Assembly: GCA_017465475.1 (NCBI GenBank)
Contig: JAFTWC010000038.1
Location: forward strand, 1-64,000
Length of the DNA: 64,000 nucleotides
Reading direction: 5' to 3'
From: Lachnospiraceae bacterium
GTDB lineage: Bacteria; Bacillota; Clostridia; Lachnospirales; Lachnospiraceae
Part shown: positions 53,736-62,164 of the stretch, piece after piece
Position numbering within the stretch: the stretch's first letter is position 1
How the letters are laid out: each line of letters starts with the position of its first letter
Translations under genes and position numbers: made by a program
The notes under the pieces: generated by a model
The model's database searches: none
Told to the model about the DNA's origin: nothing
Seen by the model: only the letters and a program-made list of their open reading frames with translations

Positions 53736-55361
53736 TTACACCGTCGTATACACACCGATCATGAGAGACAGTTCATCCTCCGGCTTTAAGAAACCGCTTT
53801 TTAATAATCCTTCTACCACCATACCTCGAAGAAACGGTACAGAATGCATACAGAAGTTAAACTGACTCATGAGACGCTTCGGTACTTCCCCACGCATTAC
53901 CGTCTCACAGTATGCTAGATACTCGTCCGCCAGAGCAAGCATTTTTTCGTGAATCGGAAGAAGCATTTCATTATACTTCTCCATCGGCACACCGTAGCGT
54001 AAGGTATCGCTGTCATGTGCCTTAGAATACACACCGAAGGTCACCTCGTACTTGCCCTCCGGGGTCTTACGAACAAAATCCGCCAGCTCCTCCAGTTCGC
54101 GTTCTGAAACCTTATCCGACTCACCCTTCAGTATCTGGTGTAATACCTTTACATTATCCCGCATAACAGCAAAGGTTCGGTCATCCCCCTTTTCAACCTG
54201 CTTATCGGTAACAAACATGTCGATTCTGCCGCCTCCCGGCTCTTCACCGCAAGAATGTCCGACACCGTAAAAGCTCGGTCCGTGATACTCCTGTACTCCC
54301 ATCACATCCCAGCTTCCGCCCCCCGGACGTACCGTATCGTAGTTGAACTGCAGATTTCGTCTATCATAAATCGTCCACTGAACATCATCCGCAAGGCGAA
54401 GTGCCAGTGTCCACTTTTGCTCCTCGTAATCCTGATACTGCCCTAAGATATGGTTGCCTGCCGCAAGTTGCAGCTCTCTGGCAGTCTTTAAGTACTCTTC
54501 CGCAAGCGGTACAAACGCTCCCTGAATCTGTGCCAGCTTGTCCACCATCTTGCGCTTTGCTTCCGCACTGATAATGACAAAATTGGTCTCATAGGTAGCG
54601 GTATCTGCCTTGGTTCCGTTCTTACTGAGCAACGTATCTTCCGCCATTGCTTCCACAAAGCCCTCTAAGTAGGGCATTGCGATACCCAGCTCAATGGACA
54701 GTTCCTGCAAAGTAGACGGATTACGATACGCCTCAATTAAAATGTTCTTACAAATTTTATCGTACATCGGCTCGTCCAAATAACAGTCCGGTGCCCAGTT
54801 TTCGCTTCTGCCTCCGCTCTGACTAAACTCGATTTCCTCCGGTGCATAGCTTAATTTTCCAAATGTTCTTGCCATTTGCATTCCCTCCTTTAACATTTCC
54901 CTTGCTTTTGCAAGTCTCGTTTTAATGGTTCCTTCCGGAACCGAAAGGGTTTGCGCAATGGTGGCTATCCTTTGATTTTCCACATAGTAGGCAACCAAAA
55001 GCTCTCTGTACTCCTTTGTCAGTAAAGACAGCTCCCGACGCAGTTCCTGAATCTCTTCCGGCTGTAATACCTCATCTTCTACGTTGTCCTCTGTGGCGAT
55101 TTGTGCCATTGCTTCTTCATCAAAGATTTCCGCACCGTTTATTTTTTTCTGTTTGACCCACCGGGCAAAACGATTTCTGGCAATCTGCCATACCCAGGCT
55201 TCCATATGCTCCGGCAATGCGCCTTTATGGAGCGCACTTAGGATTTCCGTGGAAATCTCACTGCTTAAATCCTCCGCCGACAGCACATCCCCGGTCTTTT
55301 TCAAACAGAAATAATAAATTTTCTCCAAGAATTCATTGCAATAATATTCTTCCCGTGTCAT
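53736..55361 (-). CDS. ECF-type sigma factor fused to a long C-terminal region
   Basis: 541 residues. Residues 1-165 are a sigma factor: region 2 (YYFCLKKTGDVLSAEDLSSEISTEIL, AWVWQIARNRFARWVKQKK) and region 4 (LSLLTKEYRELLVAYYVENQRIATIAQTLSVPEGTIKTRLAKAREML). Then about 370 residues not found in a normal sigma factor: a winged-helix-like stretch (about 205-260) and an unrecognised domain with a Gly-rich segment (RPGGGSWDVMG ... HSCGEEPGGGRIDMF, about 345-385) and a helical end. It follows a membrane-protein gene after 77 bases. No anti-sigma factor is recognised; the fused region may act as its own control or sensor domain. Confidence 0.85.
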   Translation of the reverse strand: MTREEYYCNEFLEKIYYFCLKKTGDVLSAEDLSSEISTEILSALHKGALPEHMEAWVWQIARNRFARWVKQKKINGAEIFDEEAMAQIATEDNVEDEVLQPEEIQELRRELSLLTKEYRELLVAYYVENQRIATIAQTLSVPEGTIKTRLAKAREMLKEGMQMARTFGKLSYAPEEIEFSQSGGRSENWAPDCYLDEPMYDKICKNILIEAYRNPSTLQELSIELGIAMPYLEGFVEAMAEDTLLSKNGTKADTATYETNFVIISAEAKRKMVDKLAQIQGAFVPLAEEYLKTARELQLAAGNHILGQYQDYEEQKWTLALRLADDVQWTIYDRRNLQFNYDTVRPGGGSWDVMGVQEYHGPSFYGVGHSCGEEPGGGRIDMFVTDKQVEKGDDRTFAVMRDNVKVLHQILKGESDKVSERELEELADFVRKTPEGKYEVTFGVYSKAHDSDTLRYGVPMEKYNEMLLPIHEKMLALADEYLAYCETVMRGEVPKRLMSQFNFCMHSVPFLRGMVVEGLLKSGFLKPEDELSLMIGVYTTV

Positions 55362-55438
55362 GAAATACTTCCTTTCTTAACCCTTTCACTCATATAGTGT
55401 CGGGAACTAAGAAACGGTTTTATTTTTTCAGAAAAATT

Positions 55439-56269
55439 TTAATTTGCTTCCAACAGCTCCGGCAAACGCATTCCTTCCTTCACAGAAAAGCGTGACCAAT
55501 GCAACCCGGTAAAACGGTCTCTGTCGGTATTATATTCCTTGATCTCATCCGCATAGTAAAGCGTCCCGTCCTCTGTTATTAATAAAAGTGCCACCGTCCT
55601 GTGCCGGCTCTCGTCATCCAAAGAAAAACTGTACAATACCTTTCCCTGAACAGTAAGCGGTATCTTGGCCTGTACATAATAGTCCTGATACAGCCCGGCA
55701 AGTTCCTCACTATCCGGTGTAGTTTTCTTTAATTTCACCCGCCAAAACTCATCCACTGTTCCAAGCAAAAAACCAACCTGCATCTTATCATAGTCCACAA
55801 ATATGGTATCGGTAGTAAACTCCTCAAGCCCTAAAATGCCGTCACAGGAAATATCATTTTCGTTAAAGGAAATCTGTTCCTCCGCCACCTTACTCATTCG
55901 TTTTGCCGAACCTTTTTGATAAACCCGTTCGATTTCATAACGGAATACATGCAGCAGCACTGCAATGGCTACCACTGCACACACCACTCCGACGGTTATG
56001 TAAAACTTCTTCGCCGGTACTTTTTTTACCACCGTCACCTTGTTGCGCACGATGTAGCAAATCTCATACACAAGACACACCGGAAGTATGGGAACCAGCG
56101 TCATACCGAGCAAAGCCCCCAACACACCAAGCAAAAAGCCGTCCCATCCGTAGCAGGTATTAAAGAAAAATCCCACTCCGAAAACAGCTCCTAAAATACC
56201 GTTTACCGGCACAAAAAGCCATGGAAGAAAGGAAATCAAAAATAATATTTTTGCAACTTTTGTTTTCAT
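55439..56269 (-). CDS. Membrane protein upstream of the sigma-fusion gene
   Basis: 276 residues from the ATG at 56269 (AGGGGGC upstream). Three N-terminal helices (ILFLISFLPWLFVPVNGILGAVFGVGFFF; FLLGVLGALLGMTLVPILPVCLVYEI; FYITVGVVCAVVAIAVLLHVF) and a soluble C-terminal domain of about 150 residues with alternating beta strands, probably outside. No known family recognised. Position before an ECF-type sigma gene makes an anti-sigma or signal-input role possible, but it has no zinc-binding anti-sigma motif. Confidence 0.75.
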   Translation of the reverse strand: MKTKVAKILFLISFLPWLFVPVNGILGAVFGVGFFFNTCYGWDGFLLGVLGALLGMTLVPILPVCLVYEICYIVRNKVTVVKKVPAKKFYITVGVVCAVVAIAVLLHVFRYEIERVYQKGSAKRMSKVAEEQISFNENDISCDGILGLEEFTTDTIFVDYDKMQVGFLLGTVDEFWRVKLKKTTPDSEELAGLYQDYYVQAKIPLTVQGKVLYSFSLDDESRHRTVALLLITEDGTLYYADEIKEYNTDRDRFTGLHWSRFSVKEGMRLPELLEAN

Positions 56270-56352
56270 ATGTAGCCCCCTAGAACATACCAACTTTCAA
56301 TTACATGCTCATTTTATCATATGAAACATTAGCCGTCAAATAACTCACTCGC

Positions 56353-56604
56353 TTATGCCCTCTCTACCTTTTCCCAAAAAGTCACCGGTACGCTTTGCTT
56401 TTTATGGCTACATCCTTTACAACTTTTGCATCCACCTCCACACTGCGAAGAAGTATCCATTACGGTTTTCTTCACAAATCCAAGCTGTTCATAGCGTTCC
56501 AACTGAGCCGTAACCATTTCACAGGAACTACCGATTTTCTCCGCCATCATTGCAGTGGAACAGATTTCCTTCGTATCAAGTGCATCCAATAATGATAGTT
56601 TCAT
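56353..56604 (-). CDS. FeoC-like winged-helix protein with Cys cluster
   Basis: 83 residues from the ATG at 56604 (GAGGGG upstream), overlapping nothing but beginning 7 bases past the feoB stop. A winged-helix-like fold (LLDALDTKEICSTAMMAEKIG, VTAQLERYEQLGFVKK) followed by CGGGCKSCKGC near 55-65, a probable Fe-S or metal site. FeoC proteins regulate FeoB levels or act as oxygen/Fe-S sensors. Named by context and the Cys pattern. Confidence 0.78.
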   Translation of the reverse strand: MKLSLLDALDTKEICSTAMMAEKIGSSCEMVTAQLERYEQLGFVKKTVMDTSSQCGGGCKSCKGCSHKKQSVPVTFWEKVERA

Positions 56605-56611
56605 AGTCCCC

Positions 56612-58612
56612 TCACATGAAAATGTTTGTAATGTGGTATGTAACACCGGAAAGAATCAACGCTGATACGATATAATATAATGCGATTTTCAGAGTCCATT
56701 TTAAGGAATGGGTTTCATTATAGGTAGACGCAACCGCCATCATACAAGGCACATTGAAGGTCACCGCAACAATCAGGGCCAGTCCCTCCGGCTTTGAAAT
56801 TGTTGCTGCCATTATTTCCGTAATTGCAGCATCTGCGGAAGTCACATTCGTTGCCATGTCAATTATGGAACCTTCTCCTGTAAACACTACGCTGAATACA
56901 CCAAGCACCCCTTCCTTTGAAATTGCGGATGCAATAAACGCCATAAATGACTGCCAGCTCAGGCCGAACAGTTTTGTTACAGGTTCAATGGCTTCTCCGA
57001 TTTTCTGAAGCAACGATGTCTCCCCCTCGTGAAAGGAATAAGATATCACCCAGAATACCGTAGCTATCACAAACACTACAATAAATGCCTTCTTGAATGT
57101 CCCCCACACGTTATTTAACGTGGTTCTGATAATATCCTTCCAACGTGGTTTGTGATAAGGCGGAAGCTCCATAATCAGTCCTGCACGATTTTCCACCGGG
57201 CTTAATTTTCTTCCAAAAATTTTAGCAGTTACAAACATATGCAAAAACATTAAGGCAAACAAAAAGATTACAACCAAAACACTTCCCCAACCGAAAAATG
57301 CAGTTGTAAGGGTTGGAATGACAGAAAAAATCGCGCCGCACGGCACTGCCCACGCCAATGCAATAGTAAGGAGCTTTTGTCCCCAATTATCAAGCACTCT
57401 TGCTCCTGATGCTCCCCCCATTGTACAGCCGAAGCTCATAAGAAGCGGCATCACCGATTTTCCCTGTAACCCCAGCTTATTCATTACATTATCAAACACA
57501 TAGGAAACACGAGCCATATAGCCCACCTGCTCAATGTAGCCAAATACCAAATTAACCCCAAACACAAAGCCTACCATCGCAACCACCCATCCGACAGACA
57601 TGCAAACCGATGTATTAATCAGGTCAGAAAGCCAAATAGGACCGCCCACCAAAGATATCAATGTAGTTACGAATGAGGATAACGGCGGTATAAGTGCAAA
57701 GCCCAACCCCATAAACGGCGAAGCAATCAACATGGAACCGCACAATGCAGCAAGAACGATTCCGATTGCAATCCATTTTCCTTTTTTCTTATCGATTGCC
57801 GCGCGATCAAATTTCGTTAGAATTTCAGAAGTTGACTTCTGTCTTATGACAGCCCCGTCAAGCAATTCCTCTATCCAAGCAAACTTACAGTCACTTGTAA
57901 TAAGACTGCCGTTCTTCGCCTTTTGCATAAAGGCGTTTACAGCTTCCTTGTCAGCAAGCATATCAGCAACTACCTTATCACCATCCATAAGCTTTGCCGC
58001 AATCCATTCTACCGAATAATGTTTCATACCGTTTTTCGGAGTTAACGCTAATGCTTCATTATAAAGCTCCGTTTGCCGATACCCTGCAAATAAGGTGTCT
58101 GCATTCAAATACCTCGGACTTTTCAATGCTTTTTCAAATGACCTATGTAACTTGTCATACTCCCTGCGCTCGGTGGCGTTCATAGCGATAACCGGAATCC
58201 CTAACTTTTCTTCCAATACCGAAATATTAATTGTTTTCCCCTTCTGTACGGCAACATCCGTCATGGTAAGCACCAGCATAGTCGGCGTATGAATCCCGGC
58301 ATAGTCAGCAAGCATAAAAAGACTTCGCTCCAATTGTGAGGCATCGGCCAACACACATACCAACTCCGCTTCTCCCGATGCAATATAATCGCGAGTCACA
58401 ATTTCCTCGTCAGAATTAGCGGAAAGGCTGTAAGAGCCAGGAAGATCAGCAACTGTATAAGTTGTATCGTTATATACAAACGTTCCTTCTTTTTTCTCTA
58501 CCGTTTTTCCGGGCCAATTTCCCACATGCTGCCGCGCCCCCGTAAGATTATTAAAAACAGTTGACTTTCCTGAGTTCGGTTGTCCCAGAAGCACAATTTT
58601 ACGTTCTTTCAT
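56612..58612 (-). CDS. feoB: Ferrous iron transporter FeoB
   Basis: 666 residues. N-terminal G domain: G1 GQPNSGKS (10-17), DLPGSYSL (about 58-65), TMTD (about 115-118). A GDI helix follows, then a membrane part of about 8-11 helices with the two Gate motifs (about 340-610), including FGVNLVFGYIEQVGYMARVSYVFD and SFGCTMGGASGARVL. It imports Fe2+ across the membrane under anoxic conditions. Its ATG directly follows the feoA stop with no gap, so the two are coupled. Somewhat shorter than the Gram-negative form. Confidence 0.96.
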   Translation of the reverse strand: MKERKIVLLGQPNSGKSTVFNNLTGARQHVGNWPGKTVEKKEGTFVYNDTTYTVADLPGSYSLSANSDEEIVTRDYIASGEAELVCVLADASQLERSLFMLADYAGIHTPTMLVLTMTDVAVQKGKTINISVLEEKLGIPVIAMNATERREYDKLHRSFEKALKSPRYLNADTLFAGYRQTELYNEALALTPKNGMKHYSVEWIAAKLMDGDKVVADMLADKEAVNAFMQKAKNGSLITSDCKFAWIEELLDGAVIRQKSTSEILTKFDRAAIDKKKGKWIAIGIVLAALCGSMLIASPFMGLGFALIPPLSSFVTTLISLVGGPIWLSDLINTSVCMSVGWVVAMVGFVFGVNLVFGYIEQVGYMARVSYVFDNVMNKLGLQGKSVMPLLMSFGCTMGGASGARVLDNWGQKLLTIALAWAVPCGAIFSVIPTLTTAFFGWGSVLVVIFLFALMFLHMFVTAKIFGRKLSPVENRAGLIMELPPYHKPRWKDIIRTTLNNVWGTFKKAFIVVFVIATVFWVISYSFHEGETSLLQKIGEAIEPVTKLFGLSWQSFMAFIASAISKEGVLGVFSVVFTGEGSIIDMATNVTSADAAITEIMAATISKPEGLALIVAVTFNVPCMMAVASTYNETHSLKWTLKIALYYIVSALILSGVTYHITNIFM

Positions 58613-58837
58613 TTACATTACCTCCACTACGATTTGCTCACTTTCCTCTCTGTTGAGGGCAATCATTGTATCCCTGCCGTAAACAAGAAGAGGGGTTGGC
58701 TTAACATTTTGAAGCATCTCCACAACACAGCCAATGTTCAACCCGATTGCTGTAATCCGCGTAAGATACCGCTTATCGCCTTTTATGGCGATGATTTTCG
58801 CTTTCTGTCCACCAGAAAGCTCGGTCAATTTTTTCAT
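58613..58837 (-). CDS. feoA: Ferrous iron transport protein A
   Basis: 74 residues, SH3-like FeoA domain (AKIIAIKGDKRYLTRITAIGLNIGCVVEML, ending EQIVVEVM). FeoA assists FeoB on the cytoplasmic side. ATG at 58837 after AAAGGAG. First gene of feoA-feoB-feoC; a strong palindrome lies 30 bases upstream. Confidence 0.95.
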   Translation of the reverse strand: MKKLTELSGGQKAKIIAIKGDKRYLTRITAIGLNIGCVVEMLQNVKPTPLLVYGRDTMIALNREESEQIVVEVM

Positions 58838-58866
58838 AATATTACTCCTTTAGTTAATTTTTTCAA

Positions 58867-58882
58867 GTTAGCATTAGCTAAC
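58867..58882. promoter_or_regulatory. Candidate iron operator of feoAB
   Basis: GTTAGC-ATTA-GCTAAC, followed by CTTA. The extended site resembles DtxR/IdeR boxes (TTAG...CTAACCTAA). A TATAAG sequence on the minus strand just upstream could be the -10 box, so the site would overlap the transcription start. The TetR regulator next door is an alternative binder. Confidence 0.55.
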
Positions 58883-58892
58883 CTTATAAAAT

Positions 58893-58925
58893 AGAAAAAT
58901 TTCAGAGCTTTCCCCTGAAATTTTC
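58893..58925 (-). terminator. Terminator of the tetR-like gene
   Basis: Minus strand AAATTTCAG ... CTGAAATTT hairpin, then TTCTATTTTATAA. It lies between the TetR stop and feoA. Confidence 0.75.
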
Positions 58926-58932
58926 TTATTTC

Positions 58933-59544
58933 CTATCTCATTTCCAACGCAGACTTCCATGCGCCATCATAAAACTCATAAATAAACCGGATGCATTCGA
59001 TTGCCTTTTCTTTCGGCATATCATGACGAATAATTTCATATAAGCCTGTAATATACATCGTTGCAGTAATATGAATCTGTTCCTCGGTGAAAGACTTTTT
59101 CACAAATCCTTCCCGCTTCAATAGTTGAATCAAATGCGCGGATGACTTTTCTTCCATCGTTACCAATGTATCCAAAAAGCCTTCGTATTTTGTCCCTTTC
59201 GAGCATACGATAAGCAACTTAAATTCATCAAAATGCCGGTATATGTAGTCAATCCAGCCTTCTTCAAACGTCGAATAACCATTACCTACATGCTCTCTTA
59301 TCACATCCGTGTCTATCTTTCGCATTTGTTCTTCACAAATACAATAAAACTCTTCTGCCACAGCTGCTACAAGCGACTCAAACATGGCCTCCTTACTTGC
59401 ATAATGCCGATACACTCCGGCAGGAGTTATCCCTGCCTGCTTTGCAATATGATTGAGGGATGCTTTTTCAAACCCTTTTTCAAGAAATTCACGTCGCATA
59501 CATTCTTGTAATCGTTTGTTTGTAGCTGTTTTATCCTTTGGCAT
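58933..59544 (-). CDS. TetR-family regulator
   Basis: 203 residues from the ATG at 59544 (GAGG 5 bases before; the frame's GTG two codons upstream is too close to that site). N-terminal helix-turn-helix (LNHIAKQAGITPAGVYRHYASKEAMFESL, about 30-58) and a helical ligand domain. It precedes feoAB in the same direction, separated by a terminator. GCTAAC-like half-sites occur in its own leader as well as in the feoA operator, so a link to the iron genes is possible but unproven. Confidence 0.88.
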   Translation of the reverse strand: MPKDKTATNKRLQECMRREFLEKGFEKASLNHIAKQAGITPAGVYRHYASKEAMFESLVAAVAEEFYCICEEQMRKIDTDVIREHVGNGYSTFEEGWIDYIYRHFDEFKLLIVCSKGTKYEGFLDTLVTMEEKSSAHLIQLLKREGFVKKSFTEEQIHITATMYITGLYEIIRHDMPKEKAIECIRFIYEFYDGAWKSALEMR

Positions 59545-59607
59545 AGACACCTCATAAGTAAATACTATTAACTCTCCCAGTTAGCATAGCACAACTCCAT
59601 TCATTTG

Positions 59608-59745
59608 TCAATTATTTCTTTTCCGAATTCTGACATAATATTTCGTCTCATCCTCGTGATGAATCTTACCGCCGTTTTTAAGCATTACCTTTAGGGATGC
59701 CGGATTATCCTTGTTTACTCTAAGATAAATTTCCTCCTCCGGCAC
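59608..59745 (-). pseudogene. C-terminal remnant of a GNAT acetyltransferase
   Basis: The minus frame reads LRVNKDNPASLKVMLKNGGK then HHEDETKYYVRIRK, the usual last 40 residues of a GNAT acetyltransferase. The acetyl-CoA-binding part is absent: upstream the frame runs into the 3' end of asnS. Hence a truncated relic, probably left by a deletion that brought it next to asnS. Confidence 0.75.
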
Positions 59746-59779
59746 ATTTTCGTCCCAACAGCCCTTAACCGCCGTCCCT

Positions 59780-61111
59780 TTAAAAGAGAATCGTGCCCGG
59801 TGTCCTCGGATAGGCAATGACATCACGGATGTTCTCCATACCGGTAATGTAGCGCATCATTCGCTCCACACCCAATCCGAAGCCGCTGTGTACACAGCTT
59901 CCGTACCGTCTGAGATCACAATACCAAGCATAATCCTCTTCTTTAAGACCGCATTCTTCGATACGTTTTTGTAACTTTTCCAAGCGATGCTCTCTTTGGC
60001 TGGCTCCTACGATTTCTCCTAACTTCGGAAACAAAAGGTCGGTGGCGGCTACCGTTTCTCCATCGTCGTTCTGGTACATGTAAAAGGCTTTCTGTCCCTT
60101 CGGATAATCGGTTACAAATACAGGACGTTTAAATACTTCTCCCGCCAAATACCGTTCATGCTCCGTCTGAATCGGAGTGTCCATGGACGCCGGAATCTGA
60201 AACTGTTCACCGGATTCCATTAAAATCTTTACTGCTTCCTTGTACGGAACTCTTGCAAACTCGGTAGTCACCACTTGCTCCAGTTTTTCTACAACTCCCG
60301 GTTCTACAAAGCGGTCAAAAAATTCCAGTTCTTCTCTTGCCTCCGTAAGCACTGCCCGGATGATGTATTTGCACATCGCTTCGATGGTGTCCATCAGCTC
60401 CGACAGATCGCAGAACGCCATCTCCGGCTCCACCTGCCAGAACTCCGCCACATGGCGCGGGGTGTTGGAATCCTCTGCCCGGAAGCTTGGTCCGAAGGTA
60501 TAGACTCGTCTCAGCGCCTGGGCAAACGGTTCTACATGAAGCTGTCCGGTTACGGTAAGGCAGGTTTCTTTTCCAAAGAACTCTTCTGTCTTTAACCGGA
60601 ACACCTCACCTGCACCTTCTCCGTCACAGGAAGTCATACAAGGACTTTGTACATAGGTAAACCCTTCTTTGTACAAAAACTCCAGGATAGCGTGAGTCAA
60701 TACGGAACGTACCCGAAACACTGCGGAAAACAAGTTCGTTCTCGGTCTAAGATGGGGAATGGTGCGCAAATATTCGTTACTGTGACGCTTCTTCTGAAGC
60801 GGATAGTCGGCATCCGAATCTCCCATCACCGTGATTTCTTCTGCCAGCACTTCAAAAGGCTGTTTCGCTTCCGGCGTAAGTTTCAATGTGCCTGTTGCCA
60901 ACACACATGCACCGAGACTAAACCCAGTCTCAACGGCCTTTGACAAATCTACTACCACCTGAATGCTTTGCATGCAAGTGCCGTCACCTACTTCCACAAA
61001 ACCTACTTCTTTGCCGAGACGTTTTGTCTTTACCCATCCGCTGACCGTCACTGTCTGACCGGCAAGTTCCTCGTACTGTCCCATAAATTGTTTCACTGAT
61101 AAAAGTTTCAT
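59780..61111 (-). CDS. asnS: Asparaginyl-tRNA synthetase
   Basis: Charges tRNA-Asn. 443 residues from the ATG at 61111 (GGAGG upstream). N-terminal OB-fold anticodon domain (about 15-105: TVTVSGWVKTKRLGKEVGFVEVGDG), then a class II core: motif 2 FRAEDSNTPRHVAEFWQVEPEMAF (about 210-233) and motif 3 SGFGLGVERMMRYITG (about 412-427). The NTPRH and FW.VEPE sequences fit AsnRS rather than AspRS. Preceded by an Asn-codon leader and terminator. Confidence 0.95.
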   Translation of the reverse strand: MKLLSVKQFMGQYEELAGQTVTVSGWVKTKRLGKEVGFVEVGDGTCMQSIQVVVDLSKAVETGFSLGACVLATGTLKLTPEAKQPFEVLAEEITVMGDSDADYPLQKKRHSNEYLRTIPHLRPRTNLFSAVFRVRSVLTHAILEFLYKEGFTYVQSPCMTSCDGEGAGEVFRLKTEEFFGKETCLTVTGQLHVEPFAQALRRVYTFGPSFRAEDSNTPRHVAEFWQVEPEMAFCDLSELMDTIEAMCKYIIRAVLTEAREELEFFDRFVEPGVVEKLEQVVTTEFARVPYKEAVKILMESGEQFQIPASMDTPIQTEHERYLAGEVFKRPVFVTDYPKGQKAFYMYQNDDGETVAATDLLFPKLGEIVGASQREHRLEKLQKRIEECGLKEEDYAWYCDLRRYGSCVHSGFGLGVERMMRYITGMENIRDVIAYPRTPGTILF

Positions 61112-61136
61112 AAGATGTCCTCCTTTTCTTTGGGAA

Positions 61137-61185
61137 CGAAAAAGGACCACCTTCCTTGAATTTGAGTTCAAAAAAAGTGGTCCTT
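61137..61185 (-). terminator. Attenuator terminator before asnS
   Basis: Minus strand AAGGACCAC ... GTGGTCCTT with inner TTGAA/TTCAA, then TTTTTCG, lying upstream of the asnS start. The 5' arm can alternatively pair with GTGGTTTTT at 61214-61206 (9 pairs with wobble), so terminator and antiterminator exclude each other. Confidence 0.85.
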
Positions 61186-61262
61186 ATATTCTTTATTTCA
61201 GAATTAAAAACCACAGTCCAAAAGGCATCTGCCAATCGGACTGCAGTCACGATTGACGATGC

Positions 61263-61310
61263 CTAAATATTATTATTATTGTTCATAGCAACGATAACGT
61301 AAGTTTTCAT
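61263..61310 (-). CDS. asnS leader peptide with five Asn codons
   Basis: A 15-residue frame, MKTYVIVAMNNNNNI, starting 10 bases after AAGGGG and 28 bases or so into the predicted transcript. Codons 10-14 are AAC AAT AAT AAT AAT. Its stop codon overlaps the 5' arm of a hairpin (GATGCCT / AGGCATC, 61258-61264 with 61223-61229). An alternative pairing, CAGTCC (61243-61238) with GGACTG (61219-61214), competes with it. This is the architecture of ribosome-mediated attenuation, in which slow reading of Asn codons alters folding. I cannot decide from the sequence which fold is favoured by stalling. Confidence 0.85.
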   Translation of the reverse strand: MKTYVIVAMNNNNNI

Positions 61311-61344
61311 TCTGAAACATCCCCTTGTTTTATGTTTGAGACAG

Positions 61345-61374
61345 AGTTTAGCACATAATATGTGAAGTTGTCAA
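61345..61374 (-). promoter_or_regulatory. asnS promoter with a palindrome in the spacer
   Basis: Minus-strand TTGACA (61374-61369), 18-base spacer, TAAACT (61350-61345). The spacer holds CACATAATATGTG (61352-61364), a perfect 13-base dyad of unknown purpose. Confidence 0.65.
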
Positions 61375-61382
61375 GCAGTTTT

Positions 61383-62135
61383 TTATTTTCTCGCCACTAC
61401 CGTAAACTCTCCCGGTACTTTGTCATTCTCCCATGCCGGATGCTCATCGAATCGCTGCATAATAAATCCACACCCAATCACGCCATTGATAATTTCGCTG
61501 ATGGTATATTTCCGAAGGCTGCATTTCGGCATCTGTCTTCTTATCTCTTCCGGATAAAATCTGGCGTGAGCCATCTCTCCCTCGTAAATGTCGGTGGAAA
61601 AATAACCCATGGTCGGACTCTCCAAATGTAAAGTATCCTGTATTTTCGTAAATGGATGAAAATCACTGCAAATCATTTTTCCGCCCGGCGTAAGTATGGA
61701 ATACATTACCTGCATGAATTCATCAATGTCATGGAAATAATGCAGGATTCCGCCTTCCATAAATACCACATCAAAGTATGCTCCGTAGGTGTTCAAATCA
61801 ATTTCCAGCACATCTCCTACCACATAATTAAGCTCCGTCTTTGCAGCCGCTGCCGTTTCCGTTGCATAACGCTTGTTATCCTCAGAAATGTCAAACACCG
61901 TCACCTCTGCCCCCAGTAAAGAAAGCGGAATCGCTTTCTTTCCGCAGGAACCGCAAATATTTGCCACCTTGATTCCTTCGTATGTGTCAAAGTATGGCGC
62001 ATATTTTCGTAACATCTTAACCGGATTTTCAACATCCTGCTTCGCCCGTTCCTCCGGTGTTCCGCTTTGCTTCACCCAAAATTCATAAGCATCATACTCC
62101 CAAGCTGCCTTGTTCTTCTTACTGTACTCTCTCAT
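61383..62135 (-). CDS. Class I SAM-dependent methyltransferase
   Basis: 250 residues from the ATG at 62135 (GGAGGA 8 bases upstream). Rossmann motif I VANICGSCGKKAIPLSLLGAEVTVFDIS (about 57-84) with GSCGKK in place of ExGxGxG, motif II-like DVLEID, MEGGILHYFHDIDEF near 120-135, and the C-terminal EFTVVARK. Substrate not identifiable. It lies 30 bases after the ABC exporter genes, so perhaps co-transcribed. Confidence 0.87.
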   Translation of the reverse strand: MREYSKKNKAAWEYDAYEFWVKQSGTPEERAKQDVENPVKMLRKYAPYFDTYEGIKVANICGSCGKKAIPLSLLGAEVTVFDISEDNKRYATETAAAAKTELNYVVGDVLEIDLNTYGAYFDVVFMEGGILHYFHDIDEFMQVMYSILTPGGKMICSDFHPFTKIQDTLHLESPTMGYFSTDIYEGEMAHARFYPEEIRRQMPKCSLRKYTISEIINGVIGCGFIMQRFDEHPAWENDKVPGEFTVVARK

Positions 62136-62164
62136 GTAACCATTCCTCCTTCTTTCTCTTCTTA

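Noticed and set aside
61223-61264. Second T-box in front of asnS
   Set aside because: No GGTGGNACC sequence or stem I elements; the leader instead carries an Asn-rich frame.
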